NCBI GenBank assembly: GCA_937146725.1
Contig: CAKZRU010000182.1
Location: 1 to 64,000, forward strand
Direction of reading: 5' to 3'
DNA length: 64,000 nt
Source: an uncultured Myxococcales bacterium
GTDB lineage: Bacteria > Myxococcota_A > Bradymonadia > UBA7976 > VGTA01
The notes beneath the pieces were generated by a model. The model was not told where the DNA came from. It did not search any database and was given only the letters and a program-made list of their open reading frames with translations. Every line of letters begins with the position of its first letter. Position 1 is the first letter of the stretch. Shown piece by piece: positions 18,101 through 29,045 of this stretch. Made by a program: the position numbers and the translations under genes.

Positions 18101-18845
18101 CGCCCGAGATGGAACAAAAACCTGTTCAAATGGTAGTTTAAATTATAACTGTTCTCCCGGTAGTCCAACCGGTCCGGATAATACTCAAGATGGTCGTGAT
18201 AATGACTGTGATGGACGGGTTGATGAAGATGCAATTCCGCCAGAAACAAACTGTAATGGCCTTGATGATGATAATGACGGCAGTGTGGATGAGGGATATG
18301 GCGTGCAGAATAGTACCTGTGGTAATGGAGCCTGTGCTAGCACCGGTGTAAAAACTTGTGTTAATGGCAGTGTACAAGATACCTGTTCACCCAATGTTGG
18401 TAATGATAACGACTGTGATCAACGTGATGAAGACTGTGATGGTCGTTTTGATGAGCACTATAATGGAGGCTCAACAAGTTGTGGTACCGGTGCTTGTGCC
18501 CGAAATGGCTCACGAATTTGTGTCAATGGCTCAGTCACCGACTCTTGTGTTGAAGGTAATCCAAGCAATGATAACAACAATAACGGAGTGGATGACGATT
18601 GTGATGGACGAACCGATGAACATTATGTTGTGTCAACTCCGGTAGGCACTAAGTTAGTTCGCTGCGATTTCACTGGAGGGCTTTGGTATACCACCCAGCA
18701 ACATAGCTCTGGAACAATCTTCTGGAGTGCAGGTCTTGAATGTTATCGCTCAGCCGGTACCATGTATGACACTGATCTTGCCGGCTATGTATTTATTGAT
18801 GGTAATGAGGATATTTCTGGCAACTGTACAAATGTCTGTCGCTAA
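15105..18845 (+). CDS. Large Cys-rich lipoprotein with 16 MopE-like repeats
   Basis: This 1246-residue exported protein begins with a hydrophobic signal ending in LSC. A Gly/Ala-rich linker ([20 protein letters not shown]) and an EGF-like Cys-rich segment (about 105-180) follow. From about 345 on there are 16 copies of a roughly 55-residue unit. Each has an acidic core of the form SCDGxDxDCDGxxDE, as in the putative metal-binding motif of MopE-type proteins, and a CGxGxC...C spacer. Copies 11-16 have drifted, some losing Cys residues. The cores look like calcium- or metal-binding loops, and Cys pairs suggest disulfides. The last 60 residues form a non-repeated cap. A surface adhesin, metal-binding or structural role is plausible but not shown. 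GGAG precedes the ATG. Its stop overlaps the stop of the convergent DUF4215 gene by 4 bp. Confidence 0.88.
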   Translation: MPAKHISTMVLISCFLIILSCEMPVIPDLDASPELTFTETDASLDIAGSVGAGDQAGNQAGEEAGTDLNPAGIMAGLMAGVMIAGDEVGISDASISGIIPVDPQACGEVICDANAVCISDANGLSCECEPRFEGSGESCTAQACPINASGAPICQCDEGYEGDLAYDISTRTWLGQCALVSNCELITIREDQFLSTEDVNFGEMIYQQCVIDEPSREHYRFSLSEGQVYAYYSASGTNSACASFNDHKIDVDSWAFNGGVLSDNHLFHVSNLIHTEGECTYDVLAVQIGPVLERVYLAPSGRACTEGQIMPISCGEGACRVDGEMRCEQGEWIEDCTPEAANTDPDSCDGLDTDCDGAVDEDFESNVSTCGIGACVSSGVVTCNQGRILDSCETLEAARNDASCDGLDQDCDGNIDENYTTQVISCGIGVCQAQGAVLCRDGREITECQVGLLQGNDADCDGVDQDCDGQADESYLGQNVSCGIGACRYEGSLRCRNGVVEELCTPNEPAENDTSCDGIDDDCDSRIDEDYESEVIFCGVGACYTSGRTSCVEGEILNECTAGAPTGTDTDCDGLDNDCDGRSDEGFVSVPMPCSGAGVYDCPVSAPLVCQNGQANFDCELALNGLSDASCDGIDDDCDGQLDESYISVEVSCGLGACTDTSMTRCIDGEISDRCLERSPTGDDSDCDGRDDDCDGNIDESFVAQAFTCGLGTCANTGISSCVEGTYTIDCTTQAVQNPNESSCDGLDNDCDGRIDEGYSSERTSCGNGVCITVGSSSCTDGIEAHNCVPLLPTGNDADCDGIDQDCDAISDESYPPVVDECGTGVCYNTANSSCVDGVVQNNCVPLPQQGNDSLCDGIDQDCDGRIDEAYVSVATSCTYGSVCVQPGMTACVNGSIQDVCDPPAFYTGSDNSCNNQDNDCDGRLDEGFVGGVYYCGNGACQGSGFRSCVNGQEGGGNCSPNPNNASSDNNCNGSDDDCDGRTDEHYGTRNTTCGRGVCARDGTKTCSNGSLNYNCSPGSPTGPDNTQDGRDNDCDGRVDEDAIPPETNCNGLDDDNDGSVDEGYGVQNSTCGNGACASTGVKTCVNGSVQDTCSPNVGNDNDCDQRDEDCDGRFDEHYNGGSTSCGTGACARNGSRICVNGSVTDSCVEGNPSNDNNNNGVDDDCDGRTDEHYVVSTPVGTKLVRCDFTGGLWYTTQQHSSGTIFWSAGLECYRSAGTMYDTDLAGYVFIDGNEDISGNCTNVCR

Positions 18846-21800
18846 TGGGTAACCGAAAAACGTCGGTAGACTAAACTGACCAAAAGAATCATCAGTAGAC
18901 TCAACAGTGACTGATGGTTTGAAGACTGATCGCAGTTGGCAACGCCATAACTACCACCTGCAAACCTTTGGCTGTACATACTGTTGCACTCACTGGGTTC
19001 TCCGTTACATTCAAAGCCTTCCTCGACTTGGCAAGTTTGACTGCAGCCATCACCATCGACTAAGTTTCCATCGTCACAGGCTTCATTGCGTGTCAAGCCA
19101 TCACCACAGATACTATTGCATTGCATAGCGTCTGTTTCTGCTTCTGCTTCTGCTTCCGGATAAGTACATTGGTAGCCAACTTCAAGCTCACAAAGCTCAG
19201 AACAGCCATCATTGGACTCTGCATTACCATCATCGCAGGTTTCTGCCCCCAAAAGTAAGCCATCTCCACATACAGATGCGCATTGTGACGGCTCACCCTC
19301 ACACAGCCAGCCGGTTTCGATTCGGCAAGCCCGAGAGCAGCCATCGCCATCGATTAAATTCCCATCGTCACAGGCTTCTTGAGCATTTTTGATGCCATCT
19401 CCACAAACGGTATTACAGCGTGTGCCGGTTTCATCGCAAGACCAACCGGTTTCGATTTCACATAGTGCAGAACAACCGTCGCCATCAGCTAAGTTTCCAT
19501 CATCACAGGCTTCCATATCTGCTTTGACTCCATCTCCACAGCGACTTGTACAGCTTGAAGGCAGGCCTTCACATACCCAACCATTTTCGATTTGGCACAG
19601 TGAATTACAGCCATCATTATTGGTGCGATTTCCATCATCACAGGCTTCGTTTCCGGTAATCAAACCGTCACCACAGCGTGAGTCACAAACCGAGGGTTCA
19701 CCATTACAATGCCAACCTTCTTCAAGCTCACAAAGGGCCGAGCAGCCATCTCCATCATCAAGATTATTGTCATCACAGCTCTCATTACCTCTGACTTGAC
19801 CATCACCACAAATACTTTGGCAGCTAGAGGGGCTCATATCACAGAACCAGCCGATTTCTAGTTGACAGTTTGCATTACAGCCATCGCCATCAACTAGGTT
19901 TCCATCATCACACTGTTCAGCCCCTAAGATTTCTCCATCACCACAAACCGCTTGGCAACTTGTTCGTAAAGGACAGGCCCAACCAATTTCAATTTCGCAT
20001 TGGGCCGAGCAGCCATCTCCATCAAATTGATTGCCGTCATCACAAGATTCTTGGCCACGAATCCGACCATCACCACAGTCAGCTGTACATGCAGAAGGAT
20101 CAGCTTCATCGCATAACCAGCCCGTTTCGATTTCACATTCCTTAGTACAGCCATCACCATCGTTGAGATTTCCATCATCACAGGCTTCTTGGTCGATCAC
20201 AAAGCCATCTCCACAAATGCTTGAACAGCCTATAAACTCTGCACATAACCAACCAAACTCAACATTACACAAGGCATTACAGCCATCGCCATCAATGAGA
20301 TTCCCATCATCACAGCTTTCTGCACCTTTAAGCAGACCATCACCACAGATACTGTCACAAATAGATACGTTATCGGCATTATCAGTTTGGCAAAGCCACC
20401 CATCTTCGGTACGACAGCTTGCATCACAGCCATCACCCTCTAGTACATTACCATCATCACAGCTTTCCTCAGCTCTGAGTAAACCATCGCCACAAATCGA
20501 GTCACAACTTGACTGTAAAGAACCATTATCCTCTTGGCAGAACCAGCCCGCCTCAATCTGGCAGCTTGCATCACAGCCATCGCCTTCGGCTAAGTTTCCA
20601 TCATCACAAGCCTCGTCAGCAAGTCGATTGCCATCACCGCAAATGGGATTGCAGCTCGAAATAAAGCCTTGGCAGGCCCAGCCACTTTCAATTTGGCAGA
20701 GCTCTGAGCAGCCGTCTCCGGTATTGGTGTTCCCATCATCGCAGGCTTCATTGCCAATAATATGTGCATCACCACAGATTGCATCACAGCTGGATGGCTC
20801 ACCTTGGCAGGCCCAATAGTTTTCAATGCGACAAAAAGCCGAGCAGCCATCCCCATCAACTTGATTGCCATCATCACACTGCTCATTACCAACGATTAAG
20901 CCATCACCACAGGTTTCTTGGCAAAAAGAAGGTTCGCCCTCACAAGACCAGCCGAGTTCAACTTCGCAGTTTGCATTACAGCCATCTCCATTGACCTCAT
21001 CCCCATCATCACAGCTTTCTGGAGCGGTTAAACGACTATCAGCACACAGCTCAAGTGTATCAAAGTCACCATCACCATCCGAATCGATGAGAATTAAGCC
21101 TTGTCCTCCTTCATCAGCATCAGCAGCACGCCACAAGCCATCATCATCACTGTCTTGATCTTCGGGACCGGTTGGGTCTACTTGCCCATCTTGATTTTGA
21201 TCAATACCACCGGCTTCGATCAGGTCAAAGTGGCCATCATTATCAGAATCTAAATCATATAAGTTGAGGGCACCATCTTCATCTTCATCACAGTTTGGTG
21301 CAATAAAGTCGGTGATCTCAGGATCCTGATCATTGACATCCACTAGGGCAGAGACACCATCATTATCAGCGTCTACAAGCGTAGAGGCGTCGGGTCCAAA
21401 GCATTCAACCAAGTCGGTGATTCCATCATTATCACTATCAATATCAAGGTGATTGGCAACACCATCACCATCAAAGTCAAAGCTTGGGTCGAGGGTATCA
21501 CAAAAACCATCGGTAGGCGCAATATCGGCACAGTCTTGTATAAAGGCATCCTCATAATCTGCAACGCCATTTTGATTTGAGTCTACTGATAAATCTACGC
21601 CACCTAATTCATCAATATCCGAAATCCCATCATTATCACTATCGGGGTCGTTGACATCGGCCACCTCATCATCATCTAAGTCGGCCACTAATTCGGTAAA
21701 GGCTGAGATCGCAGTCGGTAGGCCATAGTGAACAATACACCCTGACATGGTGACTCCCTGTGGATCAAAGCCAACAGACGCGGCCTCATCGTTTGGGTTA

Positions 21801-22813
21801 TTGATCACACCAACATAAGGTTGTGGATTTCCTGAGTTATAGCATCCCACATAAATCTTTCCATCGACCGCAAGAGAAAGACCGCCCCCATAACCACAGC
21901 TGGTCATATAACCAATTTCAGTACGAGCATTGCTTTGCTCAAGATCATATTGGTAAATCGTGGGAGAGGGTCGATAAAACTCTATGTAAAGCTTTGAATC
22001 ATCGGGAGATAAAGCAGCACCATAGACGCTGACGCCACCACCCACTGTTGAAACAGAGGGCGCAGGGGCTGCTAAAGGCGTTTGAGCGCTCGGCTCTCCG
22101 GTAGCATTATTAAAAGTCCATAAGTTTAAACCACCACCAGCGATGACCAAGGTACGAGAGTCTGAGCTAAAAACAATTTGGCCTAAGCCATTAGGAACAG
22201 GACTATTATTATCTTGAGGATACACACTTGGGCCACTCAATCCGTCCGGACTTAATAAGAACACTAATAAGTTGTTGGCTATGCCATCAGCGGTAACTAC
22301 CCAAAAGTCACGGCCATTTCGATGTGGAGTTGCGCCAATCGTTTCACCGGATGAACCTGTACTCGAGGCCACCTGAGTTGCCCCAACTTGGACACCTGAG
22401 CCACTCATATCAAACAGCGAGTATTGCATGCTTCCGGTAAGGCGTGGCTGGGTAAAAATATAATAATGATCAGCCTGTCCAGGCGCAGGCACAATAATCG
22501 CTGATTGAGCCGCCGATGGATCACCTCCTAAGTTTTGAGAAGAAATCACTTGGTCAAACCGATTCCAAGCTGTGCGTCCATCACTATAAAGAATAAGCTC
22601 ACCACTCACCGGATCGCTAAAAGTTGCTACACCCTCAAAGGTATCAATACGAGCGTTTGTTCCGGTACTGATCTGATTATTTGCATCCCAAGACAGAGTA
22701 CAGCCGGAGCCAAAAATCCAATTACTATGGCTTCTTGATTGTGCATATGCATTGGAAGTCATACTTAAAACTATAGTTAAGCAGATTTGAAAAAGATAAG
22801 GATGATTAATCAA
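18842..22813 (-). CDS. Giant Cys-rich surface protein: propeller-like, TSP3, 15 DUF4215 repeats, C-terminal tag
   Basis: This 1323-residue protein has a signal peptide ending in NAYA. Residues about 25-370 look like a WD/beta-propeller (recurring Gly-Ser-Asp turns). Next comes a thrombospondin-type-3-like calcium-binding stretch ([22 protein letters not shown] and similar, about 375-590). Fifteen tandem DUF4215-type units of about 43 residues follow, each with a core CGDG...E.CDDGN...GDGC...C...GW.C. The C-terminus is NCDQ (Cys 1294), a hydrophobic helix and YRRF, resembling a MYXO-CTERM-type sorting tag with a single Cys. The protein is probably a cell-surface or secreted structural or adhesive protein. 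The repeats are well conserved, suggesting recent expansion. Function otherwise unknown. Confidence 0.88.
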   Translation of the reverse strand: MINHPYLFQICLTIVLSMTSNAYAQSRSHSNWIFGSGCTLSWDANNQISTGTNARIDTFEGVATFSDPVSGELILYSDGRTAWNRFDQVISSQNLGGDPSAAQSAIIVPAPGQADHYYIFTQPRLTGSMQYSLFDMSGSGVQVGATQVASSTGSSGETIGATPHRNGRDFWVVTADGIANNLLVFLLSPDGLSGPSVYPQDNNSPVPNGLGQIVFSSDSRTLVIAGGGLNLWTFNNATGEPSAQTPLAAPAPSVSTVGGGVSVYGAALSPDDSKLYIEFYRPSPTIYQYDLEQSNARTEIGYMTSCGYGGGLSLAVDGKIYVGCYNSGNPQPYVGVINNPNDEAASVGFDPQGVTMSGCIVHYGLPTAISAFTELVADLDDDEVADVNDPDSDNDGISDIDELGGVDLSVDSNQNGVADYEDAFIQDCADIAPTDGFCDTLDPSFDFDGDGVANHLDIDSDNDGITDLVECFGPDASTLVDADNDGVSALVDVNDQDPEITDFIAPNCDEDEDGALNLYDLDSDNDGHFDLIEAGGIDQNQDGQVDPTGPEDQDSDDDGLWRAADADEGGQGLILIDSDGDGDFDTLELCADSRLTAPESCDDGDEVNGDGCNANCEVELGWSCEGEPSFCQETCGDGLIVGNEQCDDGNQVDGDGCSAFCRIENYWACQGEPSSCDAICGDAHIIGNEACDDGNTNTGDGCSELCQIESGWACQGFISSCNPICGDGNRLADEACDDGNLAEGDGCDASCQIEAGWFCQEDNGSLQSSCDSICGDGLLRAEESCDDGNVLEGDGCDASCRTEDGWLCQTDNADNVSICDSICGDGLLKGAESCDDGNLIDGDGCNALCNVEFGWLCAEFIGCSSICGDGFVIDQEACDDGNLNDGDGCTKECEIETGWLCDEADPSACTADCGDGRIRGQESCDDGNQFDGDGCSAQCEIEIGWACPLRTSCQAVCGDGEILGAEQCDDGNLVDGDGCNANCQLEIGWFCDMSPSSCQSICGDGQVRGNESCDDNNLDDGDGCSALCELEEGWHCNGEPSVCDSRCGDGLITGNEACDDGNRTNNDGCNSLCQIENGWVCEGLPSSCTSRCGDGVKADMEACDDGNLADGDGCSALCEIETGWSCDETGTRCNTVCGDGIKNAQEACDDGNLIDGDGCSRACRIETGWLCEGEPSQCASVCGDGLLLGAETCDDGNAESNDGCSELCELEVGYQCTYPEAEAEAETDAMQCNSICGDGLTRNEACDDGNLVDGDGCSQTCQVEEGFECNGEPSECNSMYSQRFAGGSYGVANCDQSSNHQSLLSLLMILLVSLVYRRFSVTH

Positions 22814-22965
22814 TTTATGTCTCTTTGAATTGGGAGGTAGCTAAACTATCATAAAATAATTATATTTTTAAGATTAGCTCAGTATAGTTTTTAGTTTGAT
22901 ATACTTTTTAAAAGCGATGTTGATCGTAATTAGAGGGGCTTATAAGAATGAGTTTTAAAGCGCGC

Positions 22966-25185
22966 TTAAGGTTCACTTAAAGCCAAACTGATACGACCTC
23001 TTTGATGATCAATATGTTGAATACAAACTTCTACGGTTTGACCGACTTTAAGTATGTTGTATGGGTTAACACGTTGTCCGCCACCCACTTTTGAACGCAT
23101 GCTCGATATGTGAACAAGGCCATCTCTTTTAACACCAAGGTCAATAAAGGCACCAAAATCAACAACATTTCTTACTTTACCCTGCAGGATCATGCCACTT
23201 TCAAGTTCCAATAAAGAAAGCGCCTTAGAACGCAATAATGGAGGAGGAAGCTCTTCTCGAGGGTCTCGGCCGGATTGCAAAAGGGCATCTAGTCGATCTT
23301 GAAGAGTTAAACGACCAACTTTATATTGTTCGGCAAGGCTTTGAACGCTTGCCTTTTCAGCTTGTAAATATTTGGCGAGTTCTTTTCCGGGACGTTGTAA
23401 TTTGAATTGCTTAAGCAAATCGGTGACAAAGCGATAGCCTTCTGGGTGTACAGCGGTTTCATCCAAGGGGTTATCTCCACCATAGATTCTTAAAAAACCA
23501 GCACATTGCTCAAAGGTTTTAGCCCCAAGCCCTTTGACTTTGAGCAGAGCTTTACGATTGGAAAAGGCACCATTTTGCTGCCGATGCTCGACAATTCTTT
23601 GAGCTAAACTAGGTCCTAAGCCGGCAATGTGACTTAAAAGTTGAGTTGAGGCTGTATTTAAGTCGGCTCCCACGCTTGAAACCGCATCAATAATAACACC
23701 GGCCAAGCGCTCTTTAAGCACAGTCTCGCTTAAGTCATGCTGATACATCCCCACACCTACGCTTTGTGGATCGATTTTGATAAGTTCTGCCAAGGGGTCT
23801 TGTAAGCGTCTGGCGATACTCACAGCACCGCGTTCGCTAACATCGAGCTTGGGTAATTCTTGCCGAGCTAGTTCAGAGGCAGAATATACGCTCGCACCCG
23901 CCTCATCAACCACAGTATATTGTGCGGATTGACGACATATGCCCAAGGCTTCAACCACTACCTTTTCGGCCTCATGACTTCCTGTTCCATTTCCAATGGC
24001 AATCGCTTTGACTAAATATTGGTCAATCAATTTGGCGATGATATGCGGTGCTTCTTGCTTTCGTTGATCGTGTGTATAACAAAGGCTTACCTTTAGTAAA
24101 GCACCTTGCTCATCAATAATGGCGAGCTTACAGCCGGTGCGTAAACCAGGATCTAGGCCCAAAATCCTGTGCTTTAGCAAGGGCGGAGAGAGTAAAAGCG
24201 ATTTAAGGTTCTGCGAAAATACATTCGCACTTCGTTCTTCGGCCTCTTTAAGTGAGTCATTCCACAAAGCTCGCGCCACGCTTGGTAATAAGCGTTGTTC
24301 ATAAGCTTGGGTCATCGCTTGAGTCAATAGATCAAGATAAGCATGACGAGGCTGTCGACCCAAACTTGGGCATAAGGCTTTTAAAAGCCAAGCTCGTAAT
24401 CGTTCATCATCAGCTTGGAATTTTAAGCTGAGGATACCAGCCTTTTCCCCACGGCGAATCGCCAATGTTTGATGCGCTTTTAAATAGCGTAGTTTGTTAG
24501 AAAACCCATAATAGTCAACATATAAACTTTCGGGCTCAACACCTCTTTTACGCTTGGTATGGATCTCCAAATGGATCTTAAGAATATCCATACAGCGACT
24601 ACGCGCTTCGGGCATAGAAGCTAAGCGATCGGCCAATAATTCGATCAGACCAGCTTTAACTGCCTTAAGCGTTGGATAAGCTTTACTGATTAAGCCTTGA
24701 GCTTTTTTTTGCCAATCTTGCTGATGAATCACCAGCTCAATCAGGACAGCTAAACCAGCGTTGCGAGCTTGATCAGCCTTGGTGATACGCTTGCTTTTAT
24801 AGGGTGCATATAGTTCTTCAAGCAAGGATAAGGATTGTGCTGTTTTGATTGCTTCAAAAACGCTATTGGGTACCGGATGCCCTTCTTGCAGTCTTTCTTG
24901 CAAGCGCTTGATCATACTTGTGCGGCGAGTTTCCAAGGCTTCAAGACTCTTTAAAGCAAGATCGATCGCTCTTAACTGTACCTCATCTAGACCTTCTGTA
25001 CGCTCTTTTCGATAGCGAGCAATAAAAGGAATTGTGGCCCCCTCTGCAAAGAGTTGAGCACAGGTTTGGATCTGCTTATTCCTTGGTAAAACAGTGCTAG
25101 ATGTTTGCTCAAGCTGCTTACTAACAAAGTCTTGTACAAATAGGATTTGAGTGTCGGTTAAACGAGATTGAGAGTCAGTCATCAT
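22966..25185 (-). CDS. tex: Tex-family RNA-binding protein, S1 domain
   Basis: This 739-residue protein matches Tex over its whole length. It has an N-terminal helical Tex_N domain with FIARYRKERTEGLDEVQLR, and a YqgF/RNase-H-like domain with ILGLDPGLRTGCKLA near residue 340. Helix-hairpin-helix motifs include IAGLGPSLAQRIV and VKGLGAKTFEQCAGFLRI, and the C-terminal S1 domain starts GMILQGKVRNVVDFGAF. Tex is a cytoplasmic nucleic-acid-binding factor tied to transcription and gene expression under stress. Size and domain order are standard. The gene start has two adjacent Met codons; the choice is immaterial. It is followed upstream (7 bp) by the VWA gene on the same strand, so the two may be co-transcribed. 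Confidence 0.95.
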   Translation of the reverse strand: MMTDSQSRLTDTQILFVQDFVSKQLEQTSSTVLPRNKQIQTCAQLFAEGATIPFIARYRKERTEGLDEVQLRAIDLALKSLEALETRRTSMIKRLQERLQEGHPVPNSVFEAIKTAQSLSLLEELYAPYKSKRITKADQARNAGLAVLIELVIHQQDWQKKAQGLISKAYPTLKAVKAGLIELLADRLASMPEARSRCMDILKIHLEIHTKRKRGVEPESLYVDYYGFSNKLRYLKAHQTLAIRRGEKAGILSLKFQADDERLRAWLLKALCPSLGRQPRHAYLDLLTQAMTQAYEQRLLPSVARALWNDSLKEAEERSANVFSQNLKSLLLSPPLLKHRILGLDPGLRTGCKLAIIDEQGALLKVSLCYTHDQRKQEAPHIIAKLIDQYLVKAIAIGNGTGSHEAEKVVVEALGICRQSAQYTVVDEAGASVYSASELARQELPKLDVSERGAVSIARRLQDPLAELIKIDPQSVGVGMYQHDLSETVLKERLAGVIIDAVSSVGADLNTASTQLLSHIAGLGPSLAQRIVEHRQQNGAFSNRKALLKVKGLGAKTFEQCAGFLRIYGGDNPLDETAVHPEGYRFVTDLLKQFKLQRPGKELAKYLQAEKASVQSLAEQYKVGRLTLQDRLDALLQSGRDPREELPPPLLRSKALSLLELESGMILQGKVRNVVDFGAFIDLGVKRDGLVHISSMRSKVGGGQRVNPYNILKVGQTVEVCIQHIDHQRGRISLALSEP

Positions 25186-25192
25186 TACTTTT

Positions 25193-26353
25193 TTACTTAC
25201 CTTGACTAAGTTTTAGAAAGCGTGGGCGAGTCAGGGCCAACAAGCATAACAACAAGGCAAAATAGGAATATGAATGGTGTTGTTCACAGCTACTTCCGCT
25301 CCCTGTAACACTATCGCTATTGATTTCTGTGGTATCAGGCATTGTTTGGGTGACTGGCGGAGTAAAACTTCCACTTCCACTATTTGTTTCTGTACCTTCG
25401 TTATTCATCATAGTTTCGGCAATACATTGATCTCCACGGCATATATACCCATTATCACAAATTCGGTTGCAAGCGGGTGGTTCACAAAGTCGGTTTACAC
25501 AGCTTTCACCTTCGCCACAATCTAGATCGTTATTACAGGGGCAGTCATTGCTGTAGGCATCACAAGCGCTTTCACAGGTAATCCCTTCGTCAATATAGCC
25601 ATCACAATCATTGTCTAAGCGATCACAGATTTCAGTGGTCGCACTGTCGATAATAGCTTGTAAAGTCTCAGCAAGCTGACTTTGATCACTCACGAGTCTT
25701 TCTTGTTCGGTGCCTCCTACTCGAGCCATTTCTCGTAAGGTACTTCGTTTAACAAGTGAGCCAAAGCCAATGACATATGTTTTAAAGCCTTCGTTTGCAG
25801 CTCTTTGCGCTGAAGCGATTGGGGCGCTATCTTCTAGGGCTTCTGGCGCACAGGTTTCAATCCCATCGGTGAGCAAAATCATATAGCCACGACGCTGAGG
25901 AGTTTGTATCTGAGCTAATTCTGCATGACCAATACGAATTGCCTCTGATAAAGGCGTTAAAGCCTCATCACTTGGAGCAGAGGTCGTATAGATTTCATTT
26001 AGGTTAATCCCGTCCGTTTCACCAACTGGAATGGCTAAAGTGCCCTCAGTGACTCCACAGGATCCCGAATTAGGGAAAGTCATTAAGCCAAAGGAAAGAG
26101 TATCAAAATAGGGCACAAATACCTCTGAAATCGCCTGAGTTGCCTGCCCCCATTTATTATCATCAAGCATGGAGCCAGAGCGATCGAGAAGCAGTAAGAC
26201 ATTGGGCGATTCGCACTGACTTTCTTCGGGAGGAATCTCTCCCCCAAACTCTTCCGCTTGCGCCCAAAGTTCCTGATTTAAACAGAGTAAGCTTAAAATA
26301 ATCAGTACTAAACAGCGAGTGTAAGAACTCAGATTAATTAAAAAATATCGCAT
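25193..26353 (-). CDS. Secreted VWA-domain protein with MopE-like motif and C-terminal tag
   Basis: About 386 residues. A signal peptide (ending near WAQA) precedes a von Willebrand factor A domain whose metal site reads LLLDRSGSM (DxSxS). A Cys-rich part follows with one MopE-like core (ICDRLDNDCDGYIDEG) and EGF-like Cys pairs. After a Ser/Thr-rich linker the protein ends with SSCEQ, a hydrophobic segment and RPRF, like the C-termini of the DUF4215 and DUF2330 proteins in this window. VWA domains mediate protein binding at the surface. Start: three Met codons are possible; GAGGAG lies seven bases before the ATG at 26353, which I chose over those up to 15 bp upstream. Confidence 0.87.
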   Translation of the reverse strand: MRYFLINLSSYTRCLVLIILSLLCLNQELWAQAEEFGGEIPPEESQCESPNVLLLLDRSGSMLDDNKWGQATQAISEVFVPYFDTLSFGLMTFPNSGSCGVTEGTLAIPVGETDGINLNEIYTTSAPSDEALTPLSEAIRIGHAELAQIQTPQRRGYMILLTDGIETCAPEALEDSAPIASAQRAANEGFKTYVIGFGSLVKRSTLREMARVGGTEQERLVSDQSQLAETLQAIIDSATTEICDRLDNDCDGYIDEGITCESACDAYSNDCPCNNDLDCGEGESCVNRLCEPPACNRICDNGYICRGDQCIAETMMNNEGTETNSGSGSFTPPVTQTMPDTTEINSDSVTGSGSSCEQHHSYSYFALLLCLLALTRPRFLKLSQGK

Positions 26354-26420
26354 AATCATGCTCCTCAAAGGGATCAGACTACGCTAGAGTATTAAGGGTA
26401 AGTCAAGAAGATGAGCTTAC

Positions 26421-28685
26421 TTAAAAACGAGCGTAGTAGAAGATGGCTTTGGTTTTGGATTTAGGTTTTACTGTTTTTGAGAGCTCGCTTTTACCGGGTG
26501 CTTTAAACGTTAAATTAATTTCTCCCCGGTGGTTTAAGGGTAGCTTGCCTTTGTAGGGCAACTTACCTCGAAGCTTGCCCAAGACCCAAAGTTCGGTATT
26601 CGCCGAATTAGACCGTAAATTAACCTGATGATGTTCGGCTTGGGCCTCTAAGTCGATCTTGAGACTTTGGGTTAAGTCATCGAGCTTAATGACGCGTTCC
26701 CAAGTGGGCAGTTCTGGATGTCTCACCACAAGTTTTTGTCCATCTGATAAAGCTAGGTTTTGTTGAGCCTGTCCGGGAATCGGGGCTTGGATACCAATTT
26801 GAACACTTGTATCTTGAAAGGGATCAATGGTGACTTGAATGGGGGTAGCCGTAGGCCCTTGTAGAACAAACCAAGCTCCACCACCGATTACAGCAAGTAG
26901 AACGACTGCAACAAGTGCTTTAACTAACCCCTTTTTAGACTGCTTTTGCTGTGAGCGTTGAATTGCCACCCGATCACTAATAAATGGGCTTCGTTGAGGA
27001 ATTGGCGTTGGTTCATGCGCCGAAAATGCTGGCGCGGAACGTACCGGCTCATTAAGTGGAGTTGTCATCCGGTCATTAATAGAAGCCGGAGGCGGGGTGG
27101 GCTCATCGTGTATATGCGGTGTTTTAGCGGTAGATGAATGAAAGCTTGCTGGAGATTGAGAAACGAGTGGCGAACTGCTTTCCGATGATTGAGCAAAGGG
27201 TGAACTCTTAGCATTAAGCAAAGATTGGGCAGAAGGCGTTTGAAGAGGTGAAGCTTGGCCTTGGCTTAAAGAATGCGCCAAAATCTGATCTAGGTTTTCT
27301 TCGATCACCGAGACTTCACTCTCATCATGATCATCAAAAGACTCTTCAAAAAGTTCCTCTAAATGTTGCTCGTCTAGCGACTCATCTCGTTTGAGGTCGG
27401 CCGGCGAAGCATAGGGGGTATGAGCTTTAGGATACAGAGGTTGATTAAGGCCTTGAAACATATCGGCGCTGACCTGCCGAGTAGCCGGTTGTTCATGCTC
27501 ATCACTTAAGTTACTTGGCGGAGTAGTATCCGAGGCGGTATGCTCATTTGCTTGTGACCAAGAGGCATGTTGGCTAAGAGGGCCGGTTGGGTCTTCGTGG
27601 TCTACCTCAACTTGAGCTTGTAATTGCTGTGATGTGTATTGATTTAACATTTCAATCGCATCGGCAGAAATTAAAGAGGTTGAGTCCATATCCTCTTGCT
27701 GATCAGCAATATTTTGGTACATCTGCTCCATTAGATAGGCATCTTGAGCCTTCTCATGAGCAATAAAGGTCGAGAATTCTTGACTCATCCATGTTTTGAG
27801 CGTGTTGTGATGCGTCATCGGCGCTTCTTGTTGCAGGTAATAATGCAAGGCTTGAGCAAAATCTCCAGCCGATTGGAAGCGGTGTTGCGGATCTGGCTGT
27901 AAAGCTAAAAGAATAATTTGGTCAAGTTGGGGTGGAATCCACTCATTGATGCTACTTGGTGGAATGACTCGGGCCTCTCTGACCATTTCCAAAGTTTCAA
28001 TATCGCTATCACCCATAAACAGGCGTTGATTAGTCAGTAACTCGTAAAAAACCGTACCCAAGGCAAAAATATCGGTACGATGATCGATCGGTAAGCCCTT
28101 AACTTGTTCGGGGGCCATGTAGCCAAACTTACCTTTTAATACACCGGCTCTAGTATGTTCTTGAGTGCGCACTTTTGCTTTGGCAATACCAAAGTCGATC
28201 AGCTTGACCTCGCCATCATAGGAAATCAGAATGTTTTGTGGTGAAACATCGCGATGAATGATTTCTAGATGCTGTCCATTATGATCACAAAGGCGATGAG
28301 CATAGTCTAAGGCTGACGCCACATTCATAATTACAAAGGCTGCTAAGGCGGGAGGGAAAAACATACCTCTTTCTCGTAAATGATGCCTTAAATACAGCAA
28401 GTCTCGTCCGGAAACATATTCCATTGAGATATAGTATTCACCCTCTTCTTCACCCTGCTCAATAATCTGAGCAATATTAGGGTGAACCAAGCGTCCGGCC
28501 GTATGTGCTTCGGTAATGAACATATCGATAAAAGAACGGTCTTGCGCCAAGTGTGGCAGTATTCTTTTAATCGCCGCAAAAGCCGGTTGCTCATTATCAT
28601 AATAGCAGGCTTTAAAAACCTCAGCCATGCCACCAACATTTATACGATGAATTAGCGTGTATAAGCCAAAAGGTTGAGGTTGCAC
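26421..28685 (-). CDS. Ser/Thr protein kinase with transmembrane helix and PEGA-like C-terminus
   Basis: About 754 residues. The kinase domain (about 10-285) has INVGGMAEVFKA (Gly loop), AAIKRI (ATP Lys), IHRDVSPQNILI (catalytic loop) and LIDFGIAKAK (DFG), so it should be active. The HRDVSPQN wording is typical of myxobacterial-type kinases. A long acidic, Ser/Pro-rich linker leads to one transmembrane helix (VKALVAVVLLAVIGGGAWFVL, near 620). The outer part has PEGA-like beta repeats (LRGKLPYKGKLPL, then EINLTFKAPGKS). Signals are probably sensed outside and passed inward, but the ligand is unknown. Start: AAGGA lies seven bases before the GTG at 28685; an ATG six bases upstream and a TTG at 28715 lack good spacing. 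Confidence 0.9.
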   Translation of the reverse strand: MQPQPFGLYTLIHRINVGGMAEVFKACYYDNEQPAFAAIKRILPHLAQDRSFIDMFITEAHTAGRLVHPNIAQIIEQGEEEGEYYISMEYVSGRDLLYLRHHLRERGMFFPPALAAFVIMNVASALDYAHRLCDHNGQHLEIIHRDVSPQNILISYDGEVKLIDFGIAKAKVRTQEHTRAGVLKGKFGYMAPEQVKGLPIDHRTDIFALGTVFYELLTNQRLFMGDSDIETLEMVREARVIPPSSINEWIPPQLDQIILLALQPDPQHRFQSAGDFAQALHYYLQQEAPMTHHNTLKTWMSQEFSTFIAHEKAQDAYLMEQMYQNIADQQEDMDSTSLISADAIEMLNQYTSQQLQAQVEVDHEDPTGPLSQHASWSQANEHTASDTTPPSNLSDEHEQPATRQVSADMFQGLNQPLYPKAHTPYASPADLKRDESLDEQHLEELFEESFDDHDESEVSVIEENLDQILAHSLSQGQASPLQTPSAQSLLNAKSSPFAQSSESSSPLVSQSPASFHSSTAKTPHIHDEPTPPPASINDRMTTPLNEPVRSAPAFSAHEPTPIPQRSPFISDRVAIQRSQQKQSKKGLVKALVAVVLLAVIGGGAWFVLQGPTATPIQVTIDPFQDTSVQIGIQAPIPGQAQQNLALSDGQKLVVRHPELPTWERVIKLDDLTQSLKIDLEAQAEHHQVNLRSNSANTELWVLGKLRGKLPYKGKLPLNHRGEINLTFKAPGKSELSKTVKPKSKTKAIFYYARF

Positions 28686-29045
28686 GCGCATGTCCTTAAA
28701 GAAATGAAGGGGCAATAGATAAAAATGTGAACACGTTAAAAAATCTTAGCGAAACTTTTCTTAAATCTAAAGCCTAAGATCATTGAGCTTTGGACTTTAT
28801 ACTAAGACTTATCCTTTTTAACCGATCAGAGTGGTGATTACAAGCGAGCTCACTTGTGAAAGCATAAAGTTACAAATTATGATTTTGGTTTGTAAGTGTC
28901 CCTCTTTAGGCTTGTGTATCATTGATGATTAAGTCGCTTTATGATTGAGTCATTTTATGTTTGAGTAACTTTATGATTAATACTGCTTGATCAATTACAT
29001 TTAACATAAAATATCAAGCCATTGATAACCAAAGGGATCGTCAAC
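28686..29045. other. Divergent intergenic region with 16-bp imperfect tandem repeat
   Basis: This AT-rich gap separates the divergent kinase gene and unknown gene. It must hold both promoters, but I see no clear -35/-10 pair. Three imperfect 16-bp units, TTTATG[A/T]TT[G/A]A followed by variable bases, lie at 28938-28953, 28954-28969 and 28970-28985. Their position 60-110 bp upstream of the plus-strand start would suit regulator binding, but no family is recognised. Confidence 0.5.

Noticed and set aside
16039-18394. Several minus-strand frames opposite the MopE-like repeats
   Set aside because: They are by-products of the repeating Cys/Asp codons; they lack starts, signals and family features, and the plus-strand frame explains the region.
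19389-21158. Plus-strand frames (Ser/Pro/Gln-rich) opposite the DUF4215 repeats
   Set aside because: Repeat complement only; composition is that of the antisense of CDDGN-type codons.
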